Below are positions 47,057 through 60,935 of a stretch of 64,000 nt of DNA, piece after piece. Numbering within the stretch: position 1 is the first letter of the stretch; the number at the start of each line of letters is the position of its first letter. Position numbers and translations under genes: made by a program. Location: positions 34,358,995-34,422,994 of the forward strand of contig CP141142.1 of assembly GCA_035235625.1 (NCBI GenBank). Reading direction: 5' to 3'. The DNA is from Saururus chinensis. Its lineage: Eukaryota > Streptophyta > Magnoliopsida > Piperales > Saururaceae. The notes beneath the pieces were generated by a model that searched no databases, was not told where the DNA came from, and was given only the letters and a program-made list of their open reading frames with translations.

Positions 47057-49800
47057 TATATCTCACATCCAAATCGTTGAAATCCCTGCAACAGTGTTTT
47101 ACTTCGTCCAAAAGCCAACTTGCTGCTTAAGTACTTAGTTAGGCATTAGTTTATCCTCAACTTCACAAAACTTCAAGTTTTCTAGTGATATTAGGCACTT
47201 CGATCCCCATCAGCCAGTTTTCTGGCAGCTACTTGTTGTCGGAAGAGTCACATAGGGATGTGTCTCCTATAAAAACTTGTAACAGACCACATATGATGGT
47301 CTGGGGCCACCCTCAACCACAAATAACCGTGTGTATGTGAAATGTGTGGTGCAAAAGACGTCCCTATTTATGATTTGAGTAATAAATTTTTGTACATCGC
47401 ACTTACACATGCACATACAAGTATATAATGAAAACCTGCACATAATCTTCTCCCGCAATGTTTTTTTACTCAAACTTCTTTTTATTACTTCTACTTTCTC
47501 CATCTTCCTGCCGTATTCAATAACATACAAGTCTTAAAAGATGCAAGATGTTGTAGACTGGGTATCGCGTGGAAACGTAGCCAAATTTATGATTGAGAGA
47601 AACCAATTTGTATATATTCTGGGTTTTAATTAGGAGGGACATTGGGCTCTGGACACTGCATATTTTTTTTATGGGCGAATGTGGGTGGGTAGGGGGGTAC
47701 CCCAATCCATTAAGCTTAGATATGTAGGAGAACACAAAGTCATGAATACATCACCAATAAGAGTTCACATCTCCTTGCTGGTTTTATCCTACACTCACTC
47801 CCTTTTCGTGGCTACCAGGCCGGAGGGGTCTTACCGTTATGGTGCAATGCATGGATGAAAATGCCTGCTCACATAAGTGGGGCCCAAAATTTTGGACCCC
47901 AATCATATGAGGGATCCCTTTCATATGTAAAGTATTATTTCCCACAAGCTTTGATGGAATTGCATTCCAAACTTATGCTCATCACTATTTGAGAACCATT
48001 TTCCATTTATATGGTCTATACCTGCATATGACCCATGTGGACCCCATATATGAAAGCAACTAAGTAGAATGTAGATCAAAAGGTGAGGTTGTACCCCCTT
48101 TGTCCCACATTAAGTGTCTTATCTTTTAAAAAATATTTATCTCACATTAATTGTCTAATTTTCTTCTACTCATACTAAGTAGAAAGCTTAATTCTAATAT
48201 GTATTATAGTAGGAGGAGCATGTGAATCTAAGTTAGAGTTATGAGAATCTAAGTTAGAGTTTTGTCTTTTTGTAGTCTAAGATGTTTTTCACCTTCTATA
48301 AAATTTATATTTTTAACAAATAAGACAATATAAAACAGAGGGAATATATGGAAGACGGGAAAATATATTAGACATCACGAGTTGAGGGGTCGGACTCACT
48401 ATTCATGAACGAACAATGGGGCCTACCTCCAACTTGTGATGTCCAGCCTGTTTTCCTGCCCTTTAAATAAAAAAACTTCTATCAAATTTGAAATGAACAA
48501 GCATATAAAATGGGGTACTTTTTTTTGCTTGGTAAGATTAAGGCTTGGTCCCCATTTCATTTCATATAATGAAGAAGGAATAAGTTGTTATTTTTGTACC
48601 TTCATAAGTGTTGTGATGAAAGAAATTCAGAGGAAAAATGATCGAATCAAGCAAGTGCACTCTGTCCTTATAGAATTTACCCTCTCTATTAGTGTTAAGG
48701 ATTCACTTGGGCGTATGCCTCCCAAGATACCAAGATAATACGATCAACTATACGTTGCAGAAGCACCTTCATACAATGTATGTAGTGAACCAATGTTATG
48801 AACTTGCTCCTATAGAAGATGGAGATGAAAATCCATCAAAGGATGATGCAAAAAATAATTTTTCAGTGTTTTATAAGAAATCTCGTTGAAGATAACCCGT
48901 CCCGTTCAAACGGACGCGCCTACCCATTAATGGACACATTTTGATGGAAAGTAAACTGGACTCATTTAGGGTTAAGTAAAAACTAAATGAATTTGTCCCC
49001 AAAAGAATTATCTTGTTGACGTAACTTAACCCAACCTGGCCCGACTAGCCGCGTGTGCGAACCGAGCTAAGCCTAATGGACGACAGTGGTGGCATTCGTG
49101 TATGTATAGAGTAGCCCACCTAGATGCAAGGGTCCAATATATATCTTCCCCACAAAAGTGGGGTGGCACAAGAGCTTAACTTAAAAGGAAATATTTATAC
49201 CATATATACCAACACTATCACCTCTTTTTATGAGATGTGAGACTATTCACACCTTCAACACTTTAAAGTGGACATGAGCTCTCAATACCCAAATGGGCTT
49301 AACCCATATAAACCCACTTCTAACATAAGTACCATAAAGCCTTCAAGGCAAACAAAAGAAGAATGCAACTTTTTTTACGATTGCCATTGAGATTTTAAAA
49401 GATGGAACCCGAAAGTGAAGATGCTAATCCAGGTGACACTAAGGCATATGTGAGCATTTCATAGCTGATCCTAGAAAACACGTCTTGTGGACTTCTATTT
49501 CTTTTTCTCAGTTAGAAGAGAGCAATCCAAAGGAATGATTTGGCAGAGATTAGTTCTGGTGATGGTATGAAGTGTGAGAATTTGCCCAAACTCAATGTGG
49601 ATTTAATTTTGACATTGACTATATTTTATACAAATTACAAGAGTATAATTAGGGATGAGATTATTCCCAATATATTGTGTTTGCTATGCATGAAAATTAT
49701 ATTTCATTAATCATAGGAGAGAATTGTGATAGGAGATTGAGCATGCTGGCTAGCGCTAGAGATCGACGCTTGACTCATACAAATGTATCTTGGATGTGCT
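47057..49800. other. Intergenic, one MITE and no gene seen
   Basis: Apart from the MITE at 48094-48344, no coding resemblance was found. Frames of 60-100 codons here are scattered on both strands, lack motifs and are not supported. Confidence 0.4.
48094..48344. mobile_element. Stowaway-like MITE, 251 bp
   Basis: Left end CCCCCTTTGTCCCACATTAA, right end 'taagacaatataaaacagag' then GGGA, inverted copies. TA at 48092-48093 and 48345-48346. Confidence 0.65.
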
Positions 49801-51049
49801 TTCACTATTAACTCCTCATATCTTCAAGCTCATGGAGGGAATTCCCAAAAATTGAGCTTGGAAATGAAGAAAACGAGGGGCTGGAATAGACTTAGTAAAG
49901 ACATCGACAGGTTGATTTGAGCCAGGCACATGAGAAACCATAATTGTTCCTTGAAGCACATGCTCCCGGATAAAAGGCACATCAATGTCAATGTGGTTAG
50001 TGCGCCTATGGGAAACAGGGTTCTTGGATATATGAATGACACATTGTTGCAATAGAGAACATACGAGGAGGGGAAGGGAACCTGTAAATGCTACAATAAA
50101 CGAAGAAACCAGAGAACCCCTCAAAAGAGTAGGATAGGGCCCAAAAATATTGCATAACCAGTGGTAGAGCGATAAGTATTGGGACAACCAGCCCAATTGG
50201 CATCAGCATCGGCTTGTAAAGTAAAAATCAAACTTTTTTGAAATATAAGGCCATAGGATAGTATCCCCTTGACATATCGAAATATCGGTTTTACCGCTTC
50301 AAGATGAGAAACACAAGGCTGGTGCATAAACTAGCAGTCACGATTAATAGAAAAGGCAACATCCGGGCATGTCATGGTAAGATACTGCAGCGATCCAACC
50401 ATCTACAGATACTTAGAGGGGTTAGAACGTGAAGGAGACCCGTGGGTAAAGAGCTGGAGGCGAACAACAAGATGACTCTTGTCAAGACAAACACCGGATA
50501 GCTCAAACCGATCCAAGAGGTGGAGGGCATAAGAGTCTGAGAGAGGGCAATACCCTTGTCATTATGGGTAACATGCATGCTCATTAAGAAACTAAGTGGG
50601 TCAAGATCCTTCGTTTCAAAATAAGTGGATAGATTCTTGATAATCCCCTGAATTAAAGAAGAATAATTACCCAATAAAAGAAGATCATGGACATAGATGA
50701 GGGGGAGAACTACCCGATTGTCTTGCTGCTAGATAAAGAGTGATGTATGATAAGCACAACTTCAGAATCTAGAACAACGAAGATAGGAGGTGAACTTGTT
50801 ATACTAAGCCCGAGATGACTATATCTACACAGCCAGGAGTTGTTGAAGATAGACATTTTTTTAGGTCATTGTGTAAAAATACATTTTTCGCATCAAGGTT
50901 CATCGAAATAGAAGTCCGGGAGTTGGTTGTAGCAATTGGCAACAAGGCCAGTCTTGTACATTTCAATAGAGCCTTCCGCTTGCAATTGTTGCATGAACCA
51001 ATAGGCCCACTTCCACCTATTGAACCAAGGTATGGGCTTGGGCTAATTT

Positions 51050-51955
51050 AGGTCTACTTTGTTCGTGGTCAGGGTGAGCTGGTACGGTCCATGGGGTCTA
51101 AGGATAGTAGGAGTGGTCGTGTCGGCCCCACATGAACCATGGTAATACGAATTCAATTGGGACCCATATCCATTACATACACATACTAGGCATGTGACTA
51201 TGATGTGTATATTCACATTGTTGGGCTCGACTTATGAATTAGTGTCGTTGGTTAAACCTGTAGTTAACGAGGAGTCAACCATGTCGCAAATATAGCCATG
51301 TGCAGGGGGTCCATGCCTCCTTGGGATTTGAGAAACAAAGCCCATTTCTATTGTGTCAAATGCTCTAAAATAGTCATGTGAAATCAGGTTGAAGGTCCAC
51401 TTAAGATATTCCTACATAGGGTTGATGTGAGAGGGATATAAATAGAAATAAGAGAGAGGAGGAAGCCCTGAGTCATTAGAGCAGCCTCCCCTCTCCTCTC
51501 TCTCCCAGTCACGATCCCTCTCCGTCTTGGTGCGTGGCGCCCTAATACAAAGAGAAGGAAGGGGCTAGTTGCCCCCCTCCTCTCCCTCTTGCGTGGTGCT
51601 CATAGAAGGATCTTCTTCCTTGCAATAGTGTGTCTTTAAGACAAGGTGTGGTGCTCTCTTGTTCATTAATTTCACAATCCAAGAAGGGGCTTTGAGGGAT
51701 CTACACAAGCATACAAGGTAATCTCTTCTTTTGTTTAATTGAATTGACATTCAATTATTGGGCATTGGAGTGAAGGAAGAACACGTCTGGGGCTGATCAG
51801 CCCCAAAGGTCAATCATAGCTCTCCTTAATTTCGTTTTTGATCCATGTTCAGCCCCTTATACATGATTATTTCTTATATATATTCTTAATCATGTGATTG
51901 TGTAGAGGAATTCAATTAAAATTACAATTATTATGTAAGGCTCCACCCCTAACAC
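51050..51955 (+). mobile_element. LTR-like insertion within the copia reverse transcriptase region
   Basis: Copia coding resemblance stops near 51030 and resumes near 51960. The block between has a TATA-like 'gggatataaatag' at about 51431 on the plus strand, a pyrimidine-rich leader-like stretch after it, and ends near 'ctccacccctaaca'. These are LTR traits, so a solo LTR is likely. Exact ends and target duplication are not resolved. Confidence 0.45.
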
Positions 51956-52332
51956 TCGCCCACCAATGTGCTTATGTTTTGATGCCACTCAACAACAACT
52001 ACATCCATGAACGAGGGAAAGTAGACAAGGGACTGTATCATTTTACTATAGTCCTTAATATTCTTCTTGCATGGCGTGGACTTAGTTAGGATCAGTGTCG
52101 GCCTATTTGTAGGTAGTTGGATTTGACGGTTGGGTAAGATGAGCAGCAAGAAGGCCAAATGGAAGTGTGTGGCGGGTGCCATCCTGGGACTTTGTAACCA
52201 TAGGGTTTTGTGGAGATGGAGAGGCATGCATAGGTGGAGAGGCAGCTATAGTAGGGGTGGGCAAGGCCGGTGGAGAGGAGGCAATAGGAAGATCTAGAAA
52301 GGTGGTTGACTGCGGTCCAACGGAGTCCTTAT

Positions 52333-52772
52333 TATAGAATTTCGATAATGACACAATCCAAATTTAAAGGACAAAAATAAAAATAAAAATAGAGAAAGAA
52401 ATGAAATTTATGTGGTTCGGCAAGATGCCTACGTCTATGACTAGAGAATCTACTATCACTTAAGAAATAACCGGTTGAATTACAAACCTCTTAAACAGCC
52501 CCTTGAGAGAACCCCTTTGTACACCTTGTTTCTCACCCCTCTCTCATACAAAGAAGAAAACCCAAAATAAGTTTTTCTCTCTTCCCAACAAAAAGAAAAA
52601 AAGACTCTTCAATGAGTTCAGTTTGTGTGCAATGAAATAATGATAAGATAAGCCTTAAAATGGTTTCCCAGTTTACCCTTATCATCTTACCTCTGTAATG
52701 ACTTGGAGAGATAAGTTTGAGTCCAAGAGGACTCAGATCCCAACTCGACTCATTACATGATAAACTCAAGTC
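52333..52772 (-). repeat. 3' LTR of the nested copia element
   Basis: Matches 56930-57358 from TATAGAATTTCGATAATG to about 'gataaactcaagtc'. On the minus strand this is the downstream LTR. Confidence 0.8.
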
Positions 52773-55700
52773 GCATTAATAATCTCTACCTTGACTTGAG
52801 TTTGACAAGTTACCTAGGAGTATCACCCACACTTGCCTATGTCCATGCTCCTCCACCTTGAACGTAGTTCCTCCCACACCCCAACTGGGTGCAATATAAT
52901 CCTCAACATCTTGTGAGATTAAGCAAGCCCAAGAGGTGTTTTAATGTTTCTATGGTCATTAGGTTCGTTAGCATATCTGCAACATTATCTTTTGTGTCCA
53001 CCTTTTGAAGATTAATCTCCCATTTTACACAGTCTCTTATCTTATGATATTTTACTACAATGTGCTTTGTCTTGGCATGATAAGCTTAATTTTTTCCTAA
53101 ATGTATTGCACCTTGATTATCACAAAGTACGCTAATATTCTCTTGCTTCAATCCAAGTTCATTGAGCAAGCCCTTCAACCATATAACTTCTTTAGCTACT
53201 TCTACAACTACCATGTATTAAGCCTATGTTATTGATAGAGCATTCACTACCTGGAGAATAGACCTCCAACTGACTGCACCACTTGCAAAAGTGAACACAT
53301 ATCTTGTGGTAGACTTACGCTTATCCAGATCACCTATAAAGTCTACATCTACATATCCAGCTATATGAGCCGATGTTCCATTATTCTCAAACAAAATGCC
53401 AACATTCTTTGTCTCATTCAGATATCTCAGAATCTACTTTACAACATCCCAATGATTCCTCCTTGGATTAGCTATGTACCTACTAATAACATTTACTGCT
53501 TGGGCAATATTTGGCCTGGTGTACACCATAGAATATATTAGACAACCAACTACACTCACATAAGGTACCAGTTTCATACCTAAAATATCGTCCTTTGTGG
53601 TGGGACATAAGTTTGCACTCAACTTGAAATGTGCAATAAGAGGTATACTAATTGGTTTAGCATTGTTTATGTTAAACATGTCCAACACCTACTCTATATA
53701 TATACTTCCCCTAAGATAGCCATAACTTCCCAAATTTCTTGTCTTTCTAAATCTCCATACCAAGGTTCCTTTTTGTAGCTCCAAGATCCTTCATATCAAA
53801 CTCATTTCCCAACTTAGATTTTAACAAGATAATATCTGACATATTCTTAGCGGCAATCAATATGTCATCAACATACAATAGCAAATAGATATAAGAACCA
53901 TCAGGAAGAACATGAAAATAAACACAATGATCATACTCACAATGAGTGTATCTGCTTTTCAGAATAAAAGAGTCAAGCATCGTATTCCATTGTCTTGGTG
54001 ATTGTTTCAAGCTATATAAAGACTTTTTCAACATGTATACCAAGACCTCCTTCCCTGGTTCCTCAAATCCCTCTAGCTACTGCATGTAAATTTGCTCTTG
54101 TAATTCCCTATGAAGAAACATTATTTTCACATCCAATTGATCAAGTTTGAGATCATATTAAGCAACCAGAGCCAACAAAGTTTGAATAGAAGTGTGTTTT
54201 ACTACTGGAGAGAAAATTTTATTAAAATCCACACATTCCTCTTTGCATATTATTTGGCTACTAGCCTAGCCTTAAACCGTTCAGGTCTCTTCTCTGATGA
54301 AGCTTTTTTTTTTCTGAGCACCCATTTGCATCCAATAACCTTTTTCTTTTTAGGTAGTTCAACCAACTCCAAAGTTTTGTTCTAGAGTAGATATTCCATC
54401 TCCTCCATTATGGTCATCATCCACTTGTCATTGTTTTTAGATTTTATAGCATCCTCAAAATAAGATGGATCTCCATTACTAGTGAATAAAGCAAAAAAAA
54501 CCATATCCTCAAAGCCATACCTGACTGTTGCTTTAGTATTTCTCTTAGCTCTTCCTTTTGAAATGTCATAAGGCTCCTGATGCTGATCATCACCTATATG
54601 AGGACATTGCTCTTTGTCTATACTATCCCCTTGGGCATCTCTATCATCTATTTCCACCTGAACATCCATTTGTTGCTGACTTTTTTGTTGCACTAAGTCA
54701 CCATCTTGTTTGCATAACATTTAAGCTTCATCAAATAGCACATCCATGCTAAAGACTACTTTCTTTGCCTCTTGATCCCAAAGTTTATATCCATTCACTT
54801 ATTTCTCATACTTGAGAAAAATGTATTTTTTAAACTTAGAATCAAGCTTACTCCTTTGCATGCTTTGAATATGGACATATGCAGGACACCCAAAAAATCT
54901 TAAGAATTGAGTAATCTATATGATTTTTAGACCATACCTTTTCAGGCACCTTCAAGTCAATAGTTATGAATAGTGACCTATTTATGATGTGACATATCAT
55001 ATTAACTGCTTCAACCCAAAACTCTTTGGAAAGATTTACATTCGACCTCATACTCCTTGCCCTTTCCAAGAGTGTCCTATTCATCCTTTTTGCTACTCTA
55101 TTTTGTTGTGTGGTTCCAGGATTAGTCAAGTGGCGTGCAATCCCTTCATTTTTACAGTAATGTACAAATTCTTTTGATTTGTATTCAACCCCATTGTCTG
55201 ACTTAAGACATATCAACTATTTTCCTATCGCTTTTCAACATGGTTCTTCCACTACATGAAATTAATGAACACCTCTTATTTCTATTTCATAAAAGACACC
55301 CACACCTTCCTTGAGTAGTCATTAATAAAAGTTACAAAATATTCAGCCTTACCTTTTGAAGGCGTTGAAGCTGGCCTCCAAATAAATGTTTGAACATACT
55401 CAAACACATCGTTGCTTGTATGTTTCCCTCTATGGAATCTCACCGTGCACTATTTTCCATACAAACAATATTTACAGAAACCTAATTTGTAGATTTTGAC
55501 ACCTTTCAATAATTTTCTTTTGTGAAGTTCTTGCATACCCCCTTTTACTCATATGCTTCAACCTCATATGCCACGAGTATGTGTCATCACCACTGCCTTC
55601 TATAGGAATAGTCACAGTAGCTCCACCTGCAACTGTACTCCCTATTAATTACCTGCATTTGTACTACGTATTAATTTGTATAGGTTTCCAACCTTTTGAC

Positions 55701-56929
55701 CCTTCATCACTAGCATCACCCCTTTTGTAACTTTCAACACTCCACCTGTTGCATTAAACTTGCAACCAACTACATCTAATGCTCCCAAAGAGATCAAATT
55801 CTTTTTAAAATTAGAAACACGTCTAACATTAGTAAGTGTTTGAACTATGCCATTAAGCATCTTAATTTTCATAGTTCCTACTCCAATGGTCTTACAGGTA
55901 GCATTATTCCCCATTAGGACATATCTACCATTAAATGGCTCATAAGTGTCAAACCAATCACAATTATGACACATGTGCCTTGAACAACCCAAATCTAAAA
56001 TCTATGAATTATTAAAATAATTCATACCTGAAGTGACAGATAACACATCAGCCTCAAAATCATTGGGTCAACCCTCCCCCACACTAGCCTGACCAAAAGA
56101 AGCCACATTTTCCTTCTTCTTCCCTTGGTCCTCCTTGTGCTTTTGACACTCTTTTTCATGTGCCCTTCCTTCTTGCAATAATAATATTTAATATTTTTCT
56201 TCCCTTTGACTTGAAGCAATACCTACTTCCATTAAACTCATTGTTCCTGAATCTTCCTCTTCGCCGATTATTTCCTTGAGCCACAAGGCCTTCAACTTGC
56301 GAATCCTCAAGATTAGGCCTCTTCCTCATCTCATTTGATAAGAGAGCTGCCATAACATTTTCCAACTCTATCATCTCCTTCCCATACAACAGTGTTATTA
56401 CCATATGTTCATATGAAGGTCGAAGAGATGCTAGAAGTAGGAGTGTCTTTTCCCCATCTTCAAACTTAACACCAATACTAAGCAACTGAGATGTCAATTT
56501 GTTGAACGTGTTAAAGTGTTCCAACAAATTTGGCCCTTCTGCCATCATGATATAATATAATTGTTGCTTGAGGAATAACTTGTTTGTAAGAGATTTTGTT
56601 ATATACAAACTCTCCATTTTTGTCAAGAGTTTTCGGAGCTAAATCCTCATCAATAACATTGTATAACACCTCATTAGCAAGACAAAGACAAATAGTGTTT
56701 ACCAACTTCATCTCCAACTCCTCCTAGTCATCTTCACTTATGCTATTTGTCTTTTTTAACTTTTCATACAATTCTTTTAATAAACCTTCTTGTACTAGCA
56801 TATCCTTAACCCTTCTCTACCACAAGCTGAAGTTATTTTTTCCATCAATTTTTTTAACTTTAAATTTGTTAAACCCCTTATATGCCATCATGAAAAAAAA
56901 CTGTTTTGAACCTAGCTCCAATACCACTT

Positions 56930-57358
56930 TGTAGAATTTCGACAATGGCACAATCCAACTATAAAGCAAATTAAAAAAGAGAGCAAGACACGAAATATAC
57001 ATGGTTCAACAAGATGCCTACGCCCACAATCGGAAAGAGGTTTTCCACTATCACTTGAGAACTAACCAGATGAATTACAAGCCTCTCAAATAGCCCCTTG
57101 AGAGAACTGCTTTGTATACCTTGTTTCTCACCCCTCACACAAAGAAGAAAAACGGAAAGAAGTTTCTCTCTTGCCAAATAAAAGAAAAAGACTCTTAATT
57201 GAGTTCAGTCTGTGTACAATGGAATAATGATAAGATAAGCCTTAAAATGGTTCCCCAGTTTACCCTTATCATCTCACCTCCGTAACAACTTGGAGAGATA
57301 AGTTTGAGTCCAATAGGACTCTGATCCTGGCTAGACTCATTACATGATAACTCAAGTC
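56930..57358 (-). repeat. 5' LTR of the nested copia element
   Basis: Begins TGTAGAATTTCGACAATG next to the primer binding site and runs to about 'gataactcaagtc'. Contains 'tggttcaacaagatgcctac' and 'ccttgagagaactgctttgt', both mirrored in the partner LTR. Confidence 0.8.
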
Positions 57359-58189
57359 ATGCCAAGATGTGCATCAACAAGAGATGGAGAGGGGGTAAAA
57401 ATGATCGAGGCAATGCTAGATGAGGTTGACACAAATGAAATAGATGGAGGAGATGCAGCATGGGGAGATGGGGAGACGACAATGATGGCAATCGATGGAC
57501 TTGAAACTTGGTGATTTTAGATGTGTCTATTGTGTGGAATCAATAGGAGCTACAGAGCTTTAGATGCAAGAGGAAAGTATTTTTTGTCAAATGATACATG
57601 GCAGGAAATGTATATACAACCACTAGTAGTAGGATATGTGCATTAATATCCCTTGACGACTGTTGTAACCCACAAAGATATATCCGAAGGATAGCTTCCG
57701 ATAACCAAAAGGTGCTAGACAAGGATAGGCATGCATATCAACACCCGGGATGTGTATAAGAGGGTTTAGAACCCATTAAGTGCTCATAAGGAGTTCCTCC
57801 CTGCAATGGTTTAGATGGAAGGCGACTAATTAAATAAATGGAGGCAACAAAGTCATCGTGACGAAACATATATAGGAGTGAGGTGACCATACGCCATCAT
57901 AATGAGCCTAGTTTCAATTATATGCATATCACACTTCAAGATTTTATAAATTTATTTTCATTAATAAAACATTAGAAATATTTTTTAAATCAAAACATTC
58001 ATCAAGATATCTCGGGTTACAAGTCACTTATTTTTTTAATATATTAATACGATAAGAGGACAATAGTAATTAAGGTCAAATCAAATTATAAACTAAACAT
58101 GGACTTGCCCTAGTACATGTTTTAATATCCTGAAATGAACAAATATAAATAAAGTGGTACTCACGTGCCTAAAGTTATTTACCTTTTAA

Positions 58190-58790
58190 GTAAAAAAATA
58201 TTTATACAAGCCCAGTAGCCTTGCAATGTCGTCCTTGCCGCACACCCCACAACCTTCTAGTAGTTTAATCTTTATGAGAACCTACATCACGAGGATGCTG
58301 AGTATACAAATATAGCTAGTGGGATAATTAAATAAGAACTACATACAATTGTGATATAGCAAACAAACAACATCATAAACATGTGATAAATTGTTGTATA
58401 GAATCACTATACCATCATGAAAACACTTAGGAGTTAAACCACTCATTGAGATGTATACTACATACAAGATCACTAAAACTCAATAGCCACATCTAGAAGT
58501 TCAACCACACCTCACTAGAAAATAAACTACCACACTCCTCAACTTCAAATGTTTGCTGAGACTTTTACCTCTGCTCCATCCATGCCATAAAGCGAATGCC
58601 CACAAAGGCTTGTTACCCAAGTGGATAAGATTTTTGACTTTCATGATCATTGAAACCTCCTTTGTTGCGTTGTATTGGATCATTCATCTTTTTATGCTAT
58701 GATCTATTCAAACCTAACTCTCAGATTAGGGAAGCAACTTTATATATAAAACTCACTTTTGGAGAGCTAGAGACCCATGGTTGCTGTGTT
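58190..58790 (-). mobile_element. LTR fragment, third copy of the family at 29.8-34.5 kb
   Basis: Reverse complement is collinear with about 33460-34140: 'gggtctctagctctccaaa', 'aaaaagatgaatgatc', 'gcctttgtgggcattcgctt', a 'gtggtagtttattttctagt' line, and 'atactcagcatcctcgtga'. Strongly drifted. Confidence 0.6.
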
Positions 58791-59049
58791 TTGATTTAGA
58801 ACACAATGGTACCTAGCTTGAATTGGGGAAAGGGAAGGGACAGAGGTGGGAGGAAGCAAGTTCTATTTCTTCAATGATTCAAAACAAGGAAAAGAATCCC
58901 CTCATAAGAGTGGAGGGGTGAGGGGAGCCAGTGAGCTGGTCGTCTATTACAATCCCAACCTAATATCCAAATATTCTCCTACATTATAGCTTATCAAATT
59001 AGAAAAGGAAAGCATTGAAAAGTAAACCCCTAAACATACTAAGTTATAA

Positions 59050-59610
59050 AAGGAAAGTAAGGGATTCAAGGGCAGGTATAGTTGTCACCAAGTGGTCTTC
59101 GTAATGGGCACAAAACACTCCACTACACTCTGCATTCGCCTTATCGTCAAGGCAACCAAGTCGGAAAGCGATCCAAAAACTTATCCTCATGCATCCATGA
59201 TGCATTCTCAAGAGGTTGGCCTTGCCACGCAACAAGCACCTCCTTAATGATATAGCCTAAGCGATGCACCCGCCTCTTGTCATCAATGGAGCAAGGCATA
59301 GGTGCATCCGACTCAAGGGGGACCATGAATGGCAGTGGAGAAACCTAAGAAACCTAGGCCAGATTACCAATGAAGTGCCGAAGGTGAGAGACATGGACCA
59401 AATTGCCCACCTGAAACTCCCACTCATAATGCTTCTACTCATACACATGTTTCATGTGGTTTTGAATAGCAGCCATGCTAAATTTGAGTCATCAGAGAAC
59501 CTCATCCCATGTCTATAGCATATAATTGACCTCTGCCACAAACAAACACAGAGGCAAATATGAACAAATAGTAGGAGGGAGCATGTTAATGCAAAAATGG
59601 GCCCTGTGGT
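59050..59610 (-). mobile_element. Ty3/gypsy integrase C-terminus with chromodomain, fossil fragment
   Basis: Minus-strand pieces resemble the post-integrase region (FQVGNLVHVSHLRHFIGNLA) and a chromodomain tail (RRVHRLGYIIKEVLVAWQGQ, then LENASWMHEDKFLDRFPTW). Chromodomain gypsy elements use this tail for chromatin targeting. Only this end of the polyprotein is present here. Several breaks. Confidence 0.7.
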
Positions 59611-59639
59611 GTGAAGTGGTAAAGAGAACTCACGAACTG

Positions 59640-60760
59640 TTTGAGATTTGAAAAACTATAATATTATTTGCTTTGATTGTGTGATGGTTTGGTTTGATTA
59701 TGGAATACCATGGTTAATCATGATTAAACATAGTTTAACGAAACATTTTCATGATATATGTGACATGAGTCATACAAGAATAATGCCAAATGTATGTAAG
59801 CATAAATATTCATACCAATAAACATTCTATTGTGCATAAGACATGGTTCATGCTTGCAAAACCTCGTCATGTAAGCATATGTGCATTTAAACATATATAG
59901 TCTTACTTATAAATGATCTAGAATACATGGAGCATGCATGGTTCATACATGAATAACATCTGATGTGTGCAAGCATTCATACATTACCATGATAATTCTT
60001 TACTAGTGACATGTAAAAGACATGGTGAAACCAACAAAATTTAGCTTAAAAATCAACATAAAAGCCAATTTACACGTGGTCAATCGATCAATCGCCAGGG
60101 TGATTGATTGGTCCCTAAGAAATGACAAACAATAGCTTTGGCAATCGAACAGGCCTTTCGGGTGATCGATTGGTCCTTTTAAAATTGAAGACAATAGCTT
60201 AACTGATCAATCGGCCTTTAAGGGCGATCGATTGTTCATGCCCAGAAATACAAAAAACATCTTTTTCTTTGGGCTAAAACCAGCCCAAGCTTCCATAAAA
60301 AGCTCATAAAACTTCAAATATGCATCATTTAGGCTTTAGACATGATAGATCCAAAATAACTCCTGCATATTCATGTCAAAATATCATCAAAACACACATT
60401 TTAAGAAGATAAGCTTACACCATCCAACATATTTCAAGAACATGATTCCACACAAAATCTATGGTCTTAATGTAAGGAAAACTTCATCAAGCAAAAACTC
60501 TTTACATCAAATTAGTAGGTAATTCCTTTGTTCTCTTCCCAAAATCAAAAGATCCCTAACCAACAAATTAGGTCACATTACCCTTAAGTAAAAACCACAC
60601 TTTTCCACCAAATTGAGACTCAAACTGACTAGTAGAAAGACAAATCCATTATTTCCTTGTGCCCAAACATAAAACACAAGAGTAGAAACAATATACAAGA
60701 ATTTAGTGCTCTACATCATGGGTAAAAAAAGGAACTTTAAAGAGTAGAAAACATGGAATC
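59640..60760 (-). mobile_element. LTR-like fragment related in style to the 15.4-18.5 kb family
   Basis: Minus orientation. It has a cluster of CGATCGATTG / CAATCGATC motifs at 60075-60235 like that at 16250-16335, and a leader-like stretch (60480-60740) resembling 15960-16190 in reverse complement. No ends found. Confidence 0.4.
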
Positions 60761-60935
60761 AAATAAGAGAGTGGGCGGCGGCCACGGGGGTGTGGAAGAG
60801 GGGGACCGGGTGAGAGAAGGTGACTGGGGGTAGCAGAAGGAGGTGGTGGCTCAGGGACGATAGTGGTAGAGCTAACGGAGGAGGGCAGTGGCTGGCGGTG
60901 GAGCTAGAGGAGAGAGGGGCGGGGGGGGGGGGGTA
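60761..60935. other. GC-rich patch ending in a G run
   Basis: An isolated GC-rich 170 bp ('gggcggcggccacggggg' to a G13 run at about 60922-60934) in AT-rich surroundings. No convincing frame on either strand; nature unknown. Confidence 0.4.

Larger units (their letters stand above)
52333..57358 (-). mobile_element. Nested Ty1/copia element with both LTRs (Tnt1/Tork-like), fossil
   Basis: 5.03 kb. LTRs of about 430-440 bp at 52333-52772 and 56930-57358 share sequence along their length with scattered differences, so insertion was not very recent. The primer binding site is next to the 5' LTR at about 56914-56925 (reverse complement of TGGTATTGGAGC). Internal order on the minus strand: gag (about 56050-56720, with a CKKEGHMKK knuckle), gag-pre-integrase region (55645-55992), integrase (54848-55216, LKSDNGVEYKSKEF), reverse transcriptase (53747-54043, LLYVDDILIAAKN) and RNase H (53434-53688, VGCLIYSMVYTRPNIAQAV). 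All domains are represented but broken, with roughly ten breaks. It lies inside an older copia. Confidence 0.88.
49805..57905 (-). mobile_element. Ty1/copia fossil, host to two later insertions
   Basis: Minus-strand copia domains in order from high to low coordinates: integrase C-terminal part at about 57540-57905 (FVASIYLISRLPSKPLQGGT), a variable linker on both sides of the nested element, the start of the reverse transcriptase region at about 52000-52240 and 50850-51010, more reverse transcriptase at about 50370-50740, and RNase H at about 49830-50320 (VSHRRTNHIDIDVPFIREHV, PVDVFTKSIP). A second copia (52333-57358) and an LTR-like block (about 51050-51955) interrupt it. Gag and both LTRs are not recognised. 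Many breaks; old. Confidence 0.75.
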
